Origin: Yersinia vastinensis
GTDB taxonomy: Bacteria > Pseudomonadota > Gammaproteobacteria > Enterobacterales > Enterobacteriaceae
Length of the DNA stretch: 63,884 nucleotides
Reading direction: 5' to 3'
Assembly: GCF_902726565.1 (NCBI RefSeq)
Contig: NZ_CACVAF010000016.1
Span: 1 to 63,884, forward strand
The notes under the pieces are model-generated. The model did no database searches. It saw only the letters and a list, made by a program, of their open reading frames with translations, and was not told where the DNA came from. The position numbers and the translations under genes are program-made. Numbering within the stretch: the stretch's first letter is position 1; each line of letters starts with the position of its first letter. This document shows positions 49,588 to 59,442 of this stretch, in pieces.

Positions 49588-51183
49588 ATGGGTAGCCCAG
49601 TCCCGCTGCTGTTTATTGAGATAAACACGCCTGCCATGTGGCAATGGGAGGTGTTTCTCGACCTGATGCGTCATATCAAAAAACTCCCCTGCAATGGTTT
49701 AATCGTGCATCAGCAATCACTGCTGGCGCTCTTGGCCAAGCCTTCACCTCGGTGCCCACGTGCCACGGTCGAGCACATGTTGTTGGCCCGAAATAACGCC
49801 CTGCAATATCTGCAAAAAGTGGGGCACTATTGCGAAGAAAATCATCTTCAATTGTGGCTGCAAGGGGAGGCGACACCCGATAACCACGAGCTGCGTCGTA
49901 AATTTCCCGAATATTTTTTGTCCAATGACTCTCATAATGAGGCGGCATTTCTTAATCTCTTTTTTAGCGAAACATTGCCGGAAATATTGAGCCATCTGCC
50001 TACGGTTCGCGGGTTACGGCTGTCCCTCTCGACACCAACTGTCCATCGAACCGAATGGGAAACAGCACTTCAGCATCTCTATCAGAGCCTACGCCTTCAG
50101 GGCCGCCAGTTAGTTTTGCGTGACTATCAGGACAAAGAGTGGCCCCGCCAGCAATTAAAGATGGCGTTAGATGCTTTGTCTTATGATGTACGAGCCTCAA
50201 TGAAGGCCACAGAACTGGACTATCGACCCGGTTTTGCGAATAACCCAAACTTGACTAACCTAAGTGGCTATCGCAAATGGGTAGAGTTCGACCTTTGGGG
50301 CATCGAGTATGGCTGGGCGTTGCTCCCATGTTGCTTATTGGACGAATTGCAAAAGCGTTTGCACTGGGCTACCCAAACCCTCGGTGACGAACTTGAGGCG
50401 ATAACCGCCCGTATCAACTGGGAATGGCTGCCGAATAACCCATTGCTGGGGGCCGTCAATGAGCTAAATCTGTTCGCTCTTGCGCGCCTGATTCGTACTC
50501 CCACCATTTCACCTCGCGCTATCTTTATTGAGTGGTTGGCAGCATATTCTCTACAGCCACTGCCACAGCAAGAGATAGACGATCTCTTTGCCATTTACAC
50601 CTCCAGCTATGACTGGATATGCAAAACGTCCAGTTTGCTCGGCCGTCTATTGCAACGTCATAGCCAGCCACCTTTTGACTTTGAACAAGCGCTGCAGCTA
50701 CTGCATATGGATACGCGCAGTGCCAACTGGTCACAATCTTTCCAGCCATTGATGCCCCCTGACGATGAAGTGGTTGGTGAGCAACAGATGCAACTTATCG
50801 CACTGGAAAAGCAAAAATCCCGTTTTTTGGCCGAGTATCTACGTACGCAAGTGAACAAGAAATTGCCCGCAATGGCGCTCACTGACACGTTCAAACAGAC
50901 CCTTATTGATACTTGGGAACGAGCCTTCTGGTATACCCGAGCTTTTAGCCATATCACGGATGCCTTTGCGCTCCGCCTGTGGATCCATAAGTATGGTGAT
51001 CATCCCCAGCAGCGGCAGCAACTCCAACTCGCATTACAAAAACTGCATCACTTTGTCACCGAACTGGAGACGTGGTTTCTCACCATTGGGGAGCACCATC
51101 CTTACACGTTCAAACTGTTGCTCGATCCACAAAGAATTCGGCATTTGGCGATGAGTTTGTCGTGTGATGCTTCTACGCCTTAA
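49588..51183 (+). CDS. Unassigned 531-residue protein, weakly resembling alpha-glucuronidase-type TIM barrels
   Basis: I do not recognise this protein. It has no signal peptide or membrane segment and is rich in Leu, Gln and Trp. GGAG seven bases before the ATG supports the start. Residues about 225-270 contain KWVEFDLWGIEYGWALLPC, which recalls carbohydrate-active TIM barrels of the GH67/GH115 type. The C-terminal half is mostly helical. It is transcribed away from the oxidoreductase across a 116-bp shared promoter region, so a role in the same uronate or oligosaccharide pathway is likely but unproven. No catalytic pair can be assigned by eye. Confidence 0.75.
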   Translation: MGSPVPLLFIEINTPAMWQWEVFLDLMRHIKKLPCNGLIVHQQSLLALLAKPSPRCPRATVEHMLLARNNALQYLQKVGHYCEENHLQLWLQGEATPDNHELRRKFPEYFLSNDSHNEAAFLNLFFSETLPEILSHLPTVRGLRLSLSTPTVHRTEWETALQHLYQSLRLQGRQLVLRDYQDKEWPRQQLKMALDALSYDVRASMKATELDYRPGFANNPNLTNLSGYRKWVEFDLWGIEYGWALLPCCLLDELQKRLHWATQTLGDELEAITARINWEWLPNNPLLGAVNELNLFALARLIRTPTISPRAIFIEWLAAYSLQPLPQQEIDDLFAIYTSSYDWICKTSSLLGRLLQRHSQPPFDFEQALQLLHMDTRSANWSQSFQPLMPPDDEVVGEQQMQLIALEKQKSRFLAEYLRTQVNKKLPAMALTDTFKQTLIDTWERAFWYTRAFSHITDAFALRLWIHKYGDHPQQRQQLQLALQKLHHFVTELETWFLTIGEHHPYTFKLLLDPQRIRHLAMSLSCDASTP

Positions 51184-51423
51184 GCTTGAAATGAGCATAA
51201 GCATTTCCCTGACGAAATAAATGGGGGGGTGGATAGAGGCTGGGATAGAAACAGTGCTATTCGAGTAAAGTGCGAACTACATAGCAAAACCGATAAATTG
51301 TGCATGATGCCTATCACAGATCTGTGGAGTGAAAGTGTGATGCTGGTCATTAGTGAGAAATCACGAGCTTGTACTACGTTGAGGGATTTAAAGCGGCGGG
51401 ATCATCTGGCGGGTTGATAGAAT

Positions 51424-51447
51424 GTTCAGGGGACTTCTCCCCTGAAC
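51424..51447 (-). terminator. Strong hairpin downstream of argG
   Basis: GTTCAGGGGA (51424-51433) and TCCCCTGAAC (51438-51447) form a perfect 10-bp stem with a 4-base loop, 15 bases beyond the argG stop. The T tract after it is poor (ATTCTATC on the minus strand), so termination may need Rho or be partial. The rest of 51184-51461 shows no gene; two overlapping short frames there lack ribosome sites. Confidence 0.6.
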
Positions 51448-51461
51448 GGGTAAAACGATAA

Positions 51462-53120
<1,659 letters not shown>

Positions 53121-54551
53121 ATGCAAATAGACATGGTTTCAGGGACTGTTAAGTTGAAAATCTTTCGCGAAAGCGCGTGGTACAAAAAGCGAAAATCCTA
53201 TCGAGTGCTGTTTTGGCGTGAAATAACACCACTGGCTATTCCGCTATTTATTGAAGGGTTGTGTGTCATGCTGATGGGGGTGTTCAGCACCCTGTTGGTC
53301 AGTTGGCTAGGTAAAGAAGCCATGGCTGCGGTGGGGCTAGCTGACAGCTTCAATATGTTGATTGCTGCATTTTTTGGTGCCGTCGCACTCGGAACATCGG
53401 TAGTGGTCTCATTCAGTTTAGGGCAACGTAAACGCAAACAAGCGCAAACTGCCGCCCGTGAGTCTATTTCTCTCTTAGTACTCATCTCGCTGTTATTGGT
53501 ATTGCTGGTGCATTTTACTGGGGAAACCATCATTAATTTGATGGCCAGCCAGGCGGATCCTGCTGTTAAGGCGATGGCATTGACCTATCTGCAATTGACA
53601 GTCTGGAATTATCCCGCCATGGCGATAGCGCTGGTGGGGTGTGGAGCATTGCGCGGCGCTGGTAATACACGATTGCCGATGTTTATTAATATCGCCATGA
53701 ATATTCTCAATATTGTTATCAGCAGTGTGCTGATTTATGGCCTGTTTAGCTGGCCGGGATTGGGGTTTGTTGGTGCAGGAATTGGCATTACGCTTTCTCG
53801 CTATATTGGTGCATTGGTGGTGGTACTGGTGCTGATTTTTGGGGCCAGTAATACCCTGCGAATTCCTTTTAAGGCTTATTTTATGCCCTTTACCTCGGCC
53901 ATTATGTTTGAGGTTCTGAGTATTGGCATCCCTGCCAGTGTTGAGTCGGTGATGTTTAGCATAGGTAAATTGATTACTCAGCGTTTTGTTGCCGGAATGG
54001 GAACGGAAGTGATTGCAGGTAACTTTATTGCCTTTTCCATCGTCGGATTGATTAACTTACCCGGCAATGCGCTGGGTTACACCTCGACGATTATTATCGG
54101 AACCCGTCTGGGGAAAGGGCAAATTTTGCAGCCGATTCGCCAGCTTAAACATATCTTTTGGCTATCCACACTGGGGGTTTGTTTTATCGCCTTACTGTCT
54201 ATTCCCAGCGCCGGTTTTCTGGCATCGCTGTATACCAATGAACCGAGTGTTATCGAGGTTGTGAAGCATCTTATCTGGATTAATGCGCTGTTTATGCCCA
54301 TCTGGGCGGCGGCCTGGGTGTTGCCGTCGGGCTTGAAAGGGGCAAAAGATGCCAGTTACACGATGTGGGTGGCGGTAGCTGCCATGTGGGGTTGTCGCAT
54401 TGTTGCTGGCTATATTCTGGGGATCACCCTGGGATTCGGTGTCACGGGCGTATGGATGGGGATGTTCCTCGACTGGATAGTCCGTGGCGTGTTGTTTTAC
54501 CGGCGCATGTCCACTGGCCGCTGGTTATGGCGTTATCGACCCGCGGCGTGA
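53121..54551 (+). CDS. MATE-family efflux transporter (YeeO/EmmdR-like)
   Basis: This 476-residue inner-membrane protein has about twelve hydrophobic segments in two homologous halves. RVLFWREITPLAIPLFIEG, VSWLGKEAMAAVGLADSFNM, GALRGAGNT and GVWMGMFLDWIVRGVLFY match the YeeO branch throughout. Such antiporters use Na+ or H+ to export drugs, dipeptides or flavins; E. coli YeeO exports FMN and FAD. It is divergent from argG and apparently monocistronic. Confidence 0.92.
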   Translation: MQIDMVSGTVKLKIFRESAWYKKRKSYRVLFWREITPLAIPLFIEGLCVMLMGVFSTLLVSWLGKEAMAAVGLADSFNMLIAAFFGAVALGTSVVVSFSLGQRKRKQAQTAARESISLLVLISLLLVLLVHFTGETIINLMASQADPAVKAMALTYLQLTVWNYPAMAIALVGCGALRGAGNTRLPMFINIAMNILNIVISSVLIYGLFSWPGLGFVGAGIGITLSRYIGALVVVLVLIFGASNTLRIPFKAYFMPFTSAIMFEVLSIGIPASVESVMFSIGKLITQRFVAGMGTEVIAGNFIAFSIVGLINLPGNALGYTSTIIIGTRLGKGQILQPIRQLKHIFWLSTLGVCFIALLSIPSAGFLASLYTNEPSVIEVVKHLIWINALFMPIWAAAWVLPSGLKGAKDASYTMWVAVAAMWGCRIVAGYILGITLGFGVTGVWMGMFLDWIVRGVLFYRRMSTGRWLWRYRPAA

Positions 54552-54936
54552 TAGTGCAATAGGGCTTGGTAGTATGTGCTGCTAGGCCCGTTGCCTAAAA
54601 TAATCATTCTGCCCATCATTCTCTTTGTATTTTCGTTCCTGCCTGAAATATCCCCATCGATAGTTTGAACCTTATCACGAAAACAACAAAACAAAATAAA
54701 ACAACAAAATGGACCTTGATGGTTTTAAATTTCATACTATCTTAATTTTAAAGAATATTAGTTTAACTTTATGAATTTAAAATTTAATTATTGGAATTAA
54801 TTGCTGTCATGTTAATGGGGCTAATCAATATCGATATGTTGTTTAATGTTGCTTTGTCTGGCTATTTCTGTGATTGTGAATTGCAGTTAAAAACATAATA
54901 ACACTTTCTAACATTTCTTATCTTTTGAGGCCCGAC
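54552..54936 (+). promoter_or_regulatory. Upstream region of the EIIC operon with a candidate DeoR-type operator
   Basis: The 385-bp region has no gene. AAAACAACAAAA occurs twice (54680-54691 and 54698-54709, 18-bp period). On the other strand this reads as TTTTGTTGTTTT repeats, like the T/G-rich sites of DeoR-family sugar repressors. The downstream operon encodes a DeoR regulator, which makes autoregulation plausible. The remaining sequence to 54936 is AT-rich promoter-like DNA. An imperfect hairpin near 54561-54588 with several G-T pairs may end MATE transcription. Confidence 0.45.
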
Positions 54937-56541
54937 ATGAAAAATGTAGCAATACTCGGAAGCAGCGGGGGAAATCTGTTCAATCTTGGTGGTGCATACC
55001 CTGAGCGACTTTTACAAGAGATCTATACCCAACTCCATTCTGCCGGTTTAGCTGTCAGCGCCGTGCAATTTATTGCTGCTGAAGAATCGATGGATGTGGC
55101 AAAACCCACCACTGCCGCCGCCGTTTATTCCATAACAGCAGAAGATCAGGACCAGCCCCGTATCAGTTTTCAGGGGCAACTGTCTGAGGTGAATGACGCC
55201 GTTAAATCGTCGGATGCGGCAATTGCGGCACAAATTCGTGCTGGTGATATTGATGGCATCATTATCATGAGTGCAGATCCTGAGCGCAGCAATAAAGAAG
55301 CCATTCTGGCAGCAATAGAAAAGAAAATACCCATAGTCGGTACGGGCGGTACTTCGATGGCGATTATCACCTCGAAAGGGGCGAATGTCATTGCTACATC
55401 AGGCACTACAGGCACCAATAGCCGCACTCGTGCTATCTCCTTTACGGCCTCATTGTGCAAATACTGGCAGATAAAATATACCCCGGTGCTAGGCAGCGGT
55501 GATGTCAGCGTACCGGGTAGCAACAAGAGCCTGTTAAAAAGAATCAATATCCGCAGCATTATGATCCCGGCTTTACCTGGTTTTATTGCCATGGCAATTG
55601 TACTGGCATTGAGCCATATCCCTGGGCTGCAATCGCTGAATGCAATTTTTGAATTGTTGTTGAAAGGGCTGCCAGTCATTGTCGCGGTGATTGCGGCAAA
55701 ACAAGTCTCCGAGCTGGATGAAGTATCGATTGTGGCTGGTGTAGTTGCAGGTGTGCTGTCGGTTGAAGGGGGATTAATTGGTGGGATTTTAGGTGGTATA
55801 GGTGCCGGTATTATGGTGCGTTACTTATTCGGGTTGTGCTTGAAATGGCAATTCCCAATGACCACCATCAATATCGTCGCGGGTGGGTTATCCGGTTTGT
55901 TCTCCGGTTTGGTGATGTATTACCTGCTCAGTCCACTAGCATTAGCCGCTGGCGATTATATCAAATTGGCTATTGAAGCCACACTGGCTTTCAGCCCAAT
56001 CTTAGCGGGATTACTGGCCGGCTTGGTGATTTGGCCAGCTATTTTGGGCGGTGTGTATCATGCCGTTATATTGCCACTGGTATTACTGGAAATGGAAAAA
56101 TCCGGAGTCAGTTTCCTTGGTGCGGTGGATATGGTTGGTTTAGTCATGGTGGCGGCAGGAATTAATCTAGCGAACGTTATTGCCCCACGAGAAAAAAGTG
56201 AAGCGGCGGTGGCGGCTCCGGGTCTGTTAATTAACCTTGGCTTTGGGACTTTCGTCGAATCAGCTTATCCGTTTATGTTCTCGAATAAAGTCGTCTTTGC
56301 AGGAGCAATATTCTCAGCCGGTATTGGCGGCATGCTGCTGGGATTACTCAATATTAAAGGTGTGGCTTATGTTCCTGCGTTTGCCTCACCATTCTTATCA
56401 AATAACGCTTTTTATATGGCAGTGGTGATGGCAGTAACCTTGGTACTGACCTGCATTATCACGCTATTAGCTAATAAATTTGTTGCCATTAAAAAGGCAG
56501 TGCCCGAATCCTCAGCATCAGGGATCTCGGCTAAGAGTTAA
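54937..56541 (+). CDS. PTS EIIC-like carbohydrate permease with an unusual N-terminal cytosolic domain
   Basis: This 534-residue protein has two parts. Residues 1 to about 170 are soluble and nucleotide- or sugar-fold-like (VAILGSSGGNLFNLGG, GIIIMSADPERSNKEA, VGTGGTSMAII, SGTTGTNSRTRA). From about residue 200 there are roughly nine to ten membrane segments of the fructose-type EIIC kind (GGVYHAVILPLVLLEME, GFGTFVESAYPFMFSN). The ATG at 54937 has GAGG six bases upstream; the in-frame TTG at 54925 is less likely. No EIIA or EIIB is encoded nearby. Substrate unknown. Confidence 0.75.
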   Translation: MKNVAILGSSGGNLFNLGGAYPERLLQEIYTQLHSAGLAVSAVQFIAAEESMDVAKPTTAAAVYSITAEDQDQPRISFQGQLSEVNDAVKSSDAAIAAQIRAGDIDGIIIMSADPERSNKEAILAAIEKKIPIVGTGGTSMAIITSKGANVIATSGTTGTNSRTRAISFTASLCKYWQIKYTPVLGSGDVSVPGSNKSLLKRINIRSIMIPALPGFIAMAIVLALSHIPGLQSLNAIFELLLKGLPVIVAVIAAKQVSELDEVSIVAGVVAGVLSVEGGLIGGILGGIGAGIMVRYLFGLCLKWQFPMTTINIVAGGLSGLFSGLVMYYLLSPLALAAGDYIKLAIEATLAFSPILAGLLAGLVIWPAILGGVYHAVILPLVLLEMEKSGVSFLGAVDMVGLVMVAAGINLANVIAPREKSEAAVAAPGLLINLGFGTFVESAYPFMFSNKVVFAGAIFSAGIGGMLLGLLNIKGVAYVPAFASPFLSNNAFYMAVVMAVTLVLTCIITLLANKFVAIKKAVPESSASGISAKS

Positions 56542-56583
56542 CAATTAAAAAAGCAGCTTTATATAAATCAAGTAGAGGTCAAT

Positions 56584-57423
56584 ATGTTCCACGCTGATAT
56601 GAGTAAGAAACGTTCCGTCGCCATGGATAAGGTACGTAATGCAATTGAGTTACATGGCGGTCAAACTATTCTGAGCACCGGAATAACTGGCGATGATGCT
56701 CGCTTAGCGAAAGCAGTATGCGATTCAGGTGTAAAATTATTGGAACCTAATCATCCGGCATTGGCATTAGCGCGTGGCCATAATGGCGTAACAAATATGC
56801 ATGCCGCTGAACGCATCCGCCATGAAATAACCATCGACCAAATGGCAGAAGCAGTACAGGGGGTACGTAATGTGGTGGCCGACGATATTTTTATTACTGT
56901 CGGAATTGCCGGGGGCTTTACGGAAACTATCCCCACGCCGGTTACTGAACAGGATATTTTATTGATTTCTCAATCAGGTGCTGATGGTTTGCATACCCAT
57001 AAATCCAGTTTTGAGGACTTAAAGGAATTGGTCGATTTGGCTCATAAATATGGCCTGACAGTTGACGCTTATATTGGCCACCCAAGTGATCTACACACTT
57101 TCGGTATCGCGGCTGAAACACCGGCTGATGTTGCGGCAGTGGCGAAAAAGATGGAAGCACTGGGTGTTGATATGATTGGTTTAATGACGGGTATGAGCTA
57201 TGAGGGGGTTACTGCTGGCGATATTCCGGAGGCCATTAAACAGCGGCTTCTGGCACTGGTAGGGGCGGTTTCAGTGCCAACATTAGCGGAGGGAGGCATT
57301 AATCTGCAAAATGCCAAAGCATTTAAAGATACTGGAGTGAATATTTTGGTGGTGGGAACGGCCATTGATAATGTGGTTTGCAATGCCGCCAAGGACGTTG
57401 TCTCGCAGTTTATTACTCACTAA
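56584..57423 (+). CDS. Ribulose-phosphate-binding-barrel-like protein of unknown specificity
   Basis: This 279-residue probable TIM barrel ends with the phosphate-binding pattern of the HisA/HisF, NanE and hexulose-phosphate synthase superfamily: VPTLAEGGINLQNAK, then ILVVGTAIDN. Earlier segments include GQTILSTGITGDDARLAKA, KLLEPNHPALALARGHNG and VDAYIGHPSDLHTFG. It probably acts on the phosphorylated sugar brought in by the preceding permease, as an epimerase, isomerase or aldolase. GAGG five bases before the ATG supports the start. I do not recognise a characterised orthologue. Confidence 0.75.
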   Translation: MFHADMSKKRSVAMDKVRNAIELHGGQTILSTGITGDDARLAKAVCDSGVKLLEPNHPALALARGHNGVTNMHAAERIRHEITIDQMAEAVQGVRNVVADDIFITVGIAGGFTETIPTPVTEQDILLISQSGADGLHTHKSSFEDLKELVDLAHKYGLTVDAYIGHPSDLHTFGIAAETPADVAAVAKKMEALGVDMIGLMTGMSYEGVTAGDIPEAIKQRLLALVGAVSVPTLAEGGINLQNAKAFKDTGVNILVVGTAIDNVVCNAAKDVVSQFITH

Positions 57424-57442
57424 TTGCCGTCAGTAAGCAGGG

Positions 57443-57465
57443 GGGAGAATATTTTCTCCCTTTTT
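57443..57465 (+). terminator. Intrinsic terminator inside the EIIC operon
   Basis: GGGAGAA (57443-57449) and TTCTCCC (57454-57460) form a perfect 7-bp stem with a 4-base loop, followed by five T residues. It lies 20 bases after the TIM-barrel gene and only 15 before the HAD gene, whose GGAG ribosome site begins just past the T run. It would separate or attenuate expression of the HAD and DeoR genes. Confidence 0.85.
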
Positions 57466-57479
57466 ATTGGAGTGAAACT

Positions 57480-58289
57480 ATGTATAAATTACTGGCCCTT
57501 GATCTTGATGGCACCTTGCTCAATAAGGAAAATGAAATATCAGCACAGAATATTAGCGCGATAAAGCAGGTTATCAATTGGAATACTATTGTCGTTCTAT
57601 GTTCAGCTCGGCCCGTTCATGCCATGGCTGCAGTTATTCACAATACTGAGTTAGAGCATCTAATTCGCTACTATGTGTCATTTAATGGTGCATGGGTATA
57701 TGACAAGGCTGAGAACAAAGATCTTCACTTTATACCGCTTTCTGCCTATGATTTGAAAATGATGACTTCTCTATTGGCAGAGAATAAATTCCCTCATCAC
57801 TTTTTTACTCGCGATAAGATTATCTCCACATCAAATCATATCAATGAATATACAAAATATGAATCTGAACTCTTTAATATGGAAATAGAGATATCTGACG
57901 TGGTTAATACTGTTCAACGAAATGATATTGTTAAAGTCTCTATTGTCGGTTCAACTGATTTTATTAATGGTGTCGCCAATAAAATAGATCGAAAATTTCA
58001 TCAGCACTTTTCACTCAGTCAAACTAGCCGCCATTATTATGAAATGATGGCGCAAGGAATCAGCAAAGGTAGTGCGCTAAATTACCTATGCCGGCACCTC
58101 AACATCACGGCGCAGTCAGTGGTCAGCATGGGAGATCAGGAAAACGATATTAGCATGTTTCAATTTTCTGCCGTCGGCGTAGCAATGGGCAATGCCAGTG
58201 ATTTTGTTAAATCCCGTGCGGATAGAGTCAGTCTGGATAATAACCAGCACGGCGTGGCTTTTGCCATCAATCAGCTCTGGTCTGAGTGA
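57480..58289 (+). CDS. HAD-superfamily Cof-type sugar-phosphate phosphatase
   Basis: This 269-residue HAD IIB hydrolase has ALDLDGTLLNKEN (nucleophile aspartate) at the N-terminus and SMGDQENDISMFQ (metal-binding motif) near residue 220, with a cap domain between. It probably removes phosphate from a sugar phosphate, perhaps to relieve build-up from the PTS-like system. The ATG at 57480 has GGAG seven bases upstream. It is notably more AT-rich than its neighbours, as is the next gene. Confidence 0.9.
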   Translation: MYKLLALDLDGTLLNKENEISAQNISAIKQVINWNTIVVLCSARPVHAMAAVIHNTELEHLIRYYVSFNGAWVYDKAENKDLHFIPLSAYDLKMMTSLLAENKFPHHFFTRDKIISTSNHINEYTKYESELFNMEIEISDVVNTVQRNDIVKVSIVGSTDFINGVANKIDRKFHQHFSLSQTSRHYYEMMAQGISKGSALNYLCRHLNITAQSVVSMGDQENDISMFQFSAVGVAMGNASDFVKSRADRVSLDNNQHGVAFAINQLWSE

Positions 58290-58364
58290 TTGAATAGCCT
58301 TTTGTTTCAGCAAATTATTCAGTAGAATAACGCATAAATGTATCACAGTCGGGTCGCTATTCTT

Positions 58365-59126
58365 ATGAATCAGATCAAACGTAAACAGTTTATTTTGGAA
58401 AAGCTGGATAGCCTTGGTGAAGTATCTGTTATTGGCCTTTCTGAGGAACTGGGAGTAACGTCTGAGACTATCCGCAGAGATCTTTCCTATTTGGAGAAAA
58501 GTGGTGAGGTGACTAAAGTCCATGGTGGCGCAATAAAGGTTCAGAATATACAAGAGGGCAGTTTTGCCCAGCGGATGGATTTAAATCGTCAGGAAAAAAT
58601 GGCGATTGGTCAATATGCCGCGTCACTGATCACAGAAAACGACACTTTATATATTGACTCCTGCACCACCACACTTATTTTTGCTTCATTCTTGCCATTA
58701 GTAAAATTCACTGTTTTTACCAATTCATCATTAATTGCTGACCAAATAAAAAATAAAAATAATATGGCAATTGTGCATGTCTTGGGTGGTGAATATAACC
58801 ACGCTTATAAAGCGAACTTAGGTATTCAAACCATTGAACAAATGAATGACATTCATACTGATTTTTCCTTTGTGGGGGTCGGTGGGATAGACAGTGATTT
58901 TGGTGTGATGGTGAAAAATTTGGATGAAGGGCGCATTGCCAAGAAAATGTTGGCGATGGGGAGGCAGAAAGTCATTTTGTGTGATTCCAGTAAATTTGGT
59001 CAAAGTGGCTTAATGAAAATAAGCGACATAAATGACATTGATATTATTGTCACTGATAAAAAGAAAAACGCACACAAACAGGCTATTGAAGCGGTCTACG
59101 CGGATAAAATTATTTACGCTAATTAA
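58365..59126 (+). CDS. DeoR-family transcriptional repressor
   Basis: This 253-residue regulator has an N-terminal winged helix (GEVSVIGLSEELGVTSETIRRDL, then LEKSGEVTKVHGGA at about residues 18-55). A C-terminal DeoR sensor domain follows, related to phosphosugar isomerases (IDSCTTTLIFASFL, VGVGGIDSDFGVM, KVILCDSSKFG). It probably senses a phosphorylated sugar and represses the operon upstream of it; the direct repeats at 54680-54709 are a candidate operator. An ATG at 58338 would add nine residues; neither start has a strong ribosome site. Confidence 0.92.
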   Translation: MNQIKRKQFILEKLDSLGEVSVIGLSEELGVTSETIRRDLSYLEKSGEVTKVHGGAIKVQNIQEGSFAQRMDLNRQEKMAIGQYAASLITENDTLYIDSCTTTLIFASFLPLVKFTVFTNSSLIADQIKNKNNMAIVHVLGGEYNHAYKANLGIQTIEQMNDIHTDFSFVGVGGIDSDFGVMVKNLDEGRIAKKMLAMGRQKVILCDSSKFGQSGLMKISDINDIDIIVTDKKKNAHKQAIEAVYADKIIYAN

Positions 59127-59442
59127 CGTCTGAGACAGTGGCTATTGTTGATAAATTAACCACTTAACTCCATTTCTATCAATTTCCTCTGTATATTAAG
59201 CCGAATTATTAAGCATTTTTCGCCCGCTGCCGATAAAGAGATGTGTTCCTCTATCGAGAGAACGAGAAAAAGGCAATGGAAAGACGTGGGGGCGAAAAAG
59301 AGCTGTGGGTTGTAGGCTTTTGCGTTCCCAATTGAAAGGGTGAAGCATTAATTGCCGTTGAGCAGAATGTTATTCCTTATTTTCCGACTGGCTGATACCG
59401 CCTTGTTACTGCACATCAATCATTATTTGCACTGGGGAAAGT
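59127..59442 (+). promoter_or_regulatory. DeoR-cheV intergenic region with a long cheV leader
   Basis: This 316-bp region holds the FliA-type promoter described separately and then about 200 bases of probable untranslated leader before cheV. A 19-codon frame from 59275 ending in PN is present in the leader, but its AAGG site is too close to the ATG to be convincing. No terminator was identified after the DeoR gene. Confidence 0.5.
59210..59236 (+). promoter_or_regulatory. FliA (sigma-28) flagellar class 3 promoter for cheV
   Basis: The -10 element GCCGATAA at 59229-59236 is a perfect match to the FliA consensus. It lies exactly 11 bases after TAAGCATT (59210-59217), which fits the TAAAGTTT -35 element at five of eight positions, including TAA and the final TT. 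Spacing is canonical. It would place cheV under late flagellar control. Confidence 0.85.

Noticed and set aside
55170..55679. 169-codon open frame antisense to the EIIC gene
   Set aside because: It is a shadow of a clear coding region with no ribosome site or recognisable motif.
59275..59334. Possible 19-residue leader peptide before cheV
   Set aside because: The AAGG site is only about two bases from the ATG and the peptide has no run of codons suggesting attenuation.
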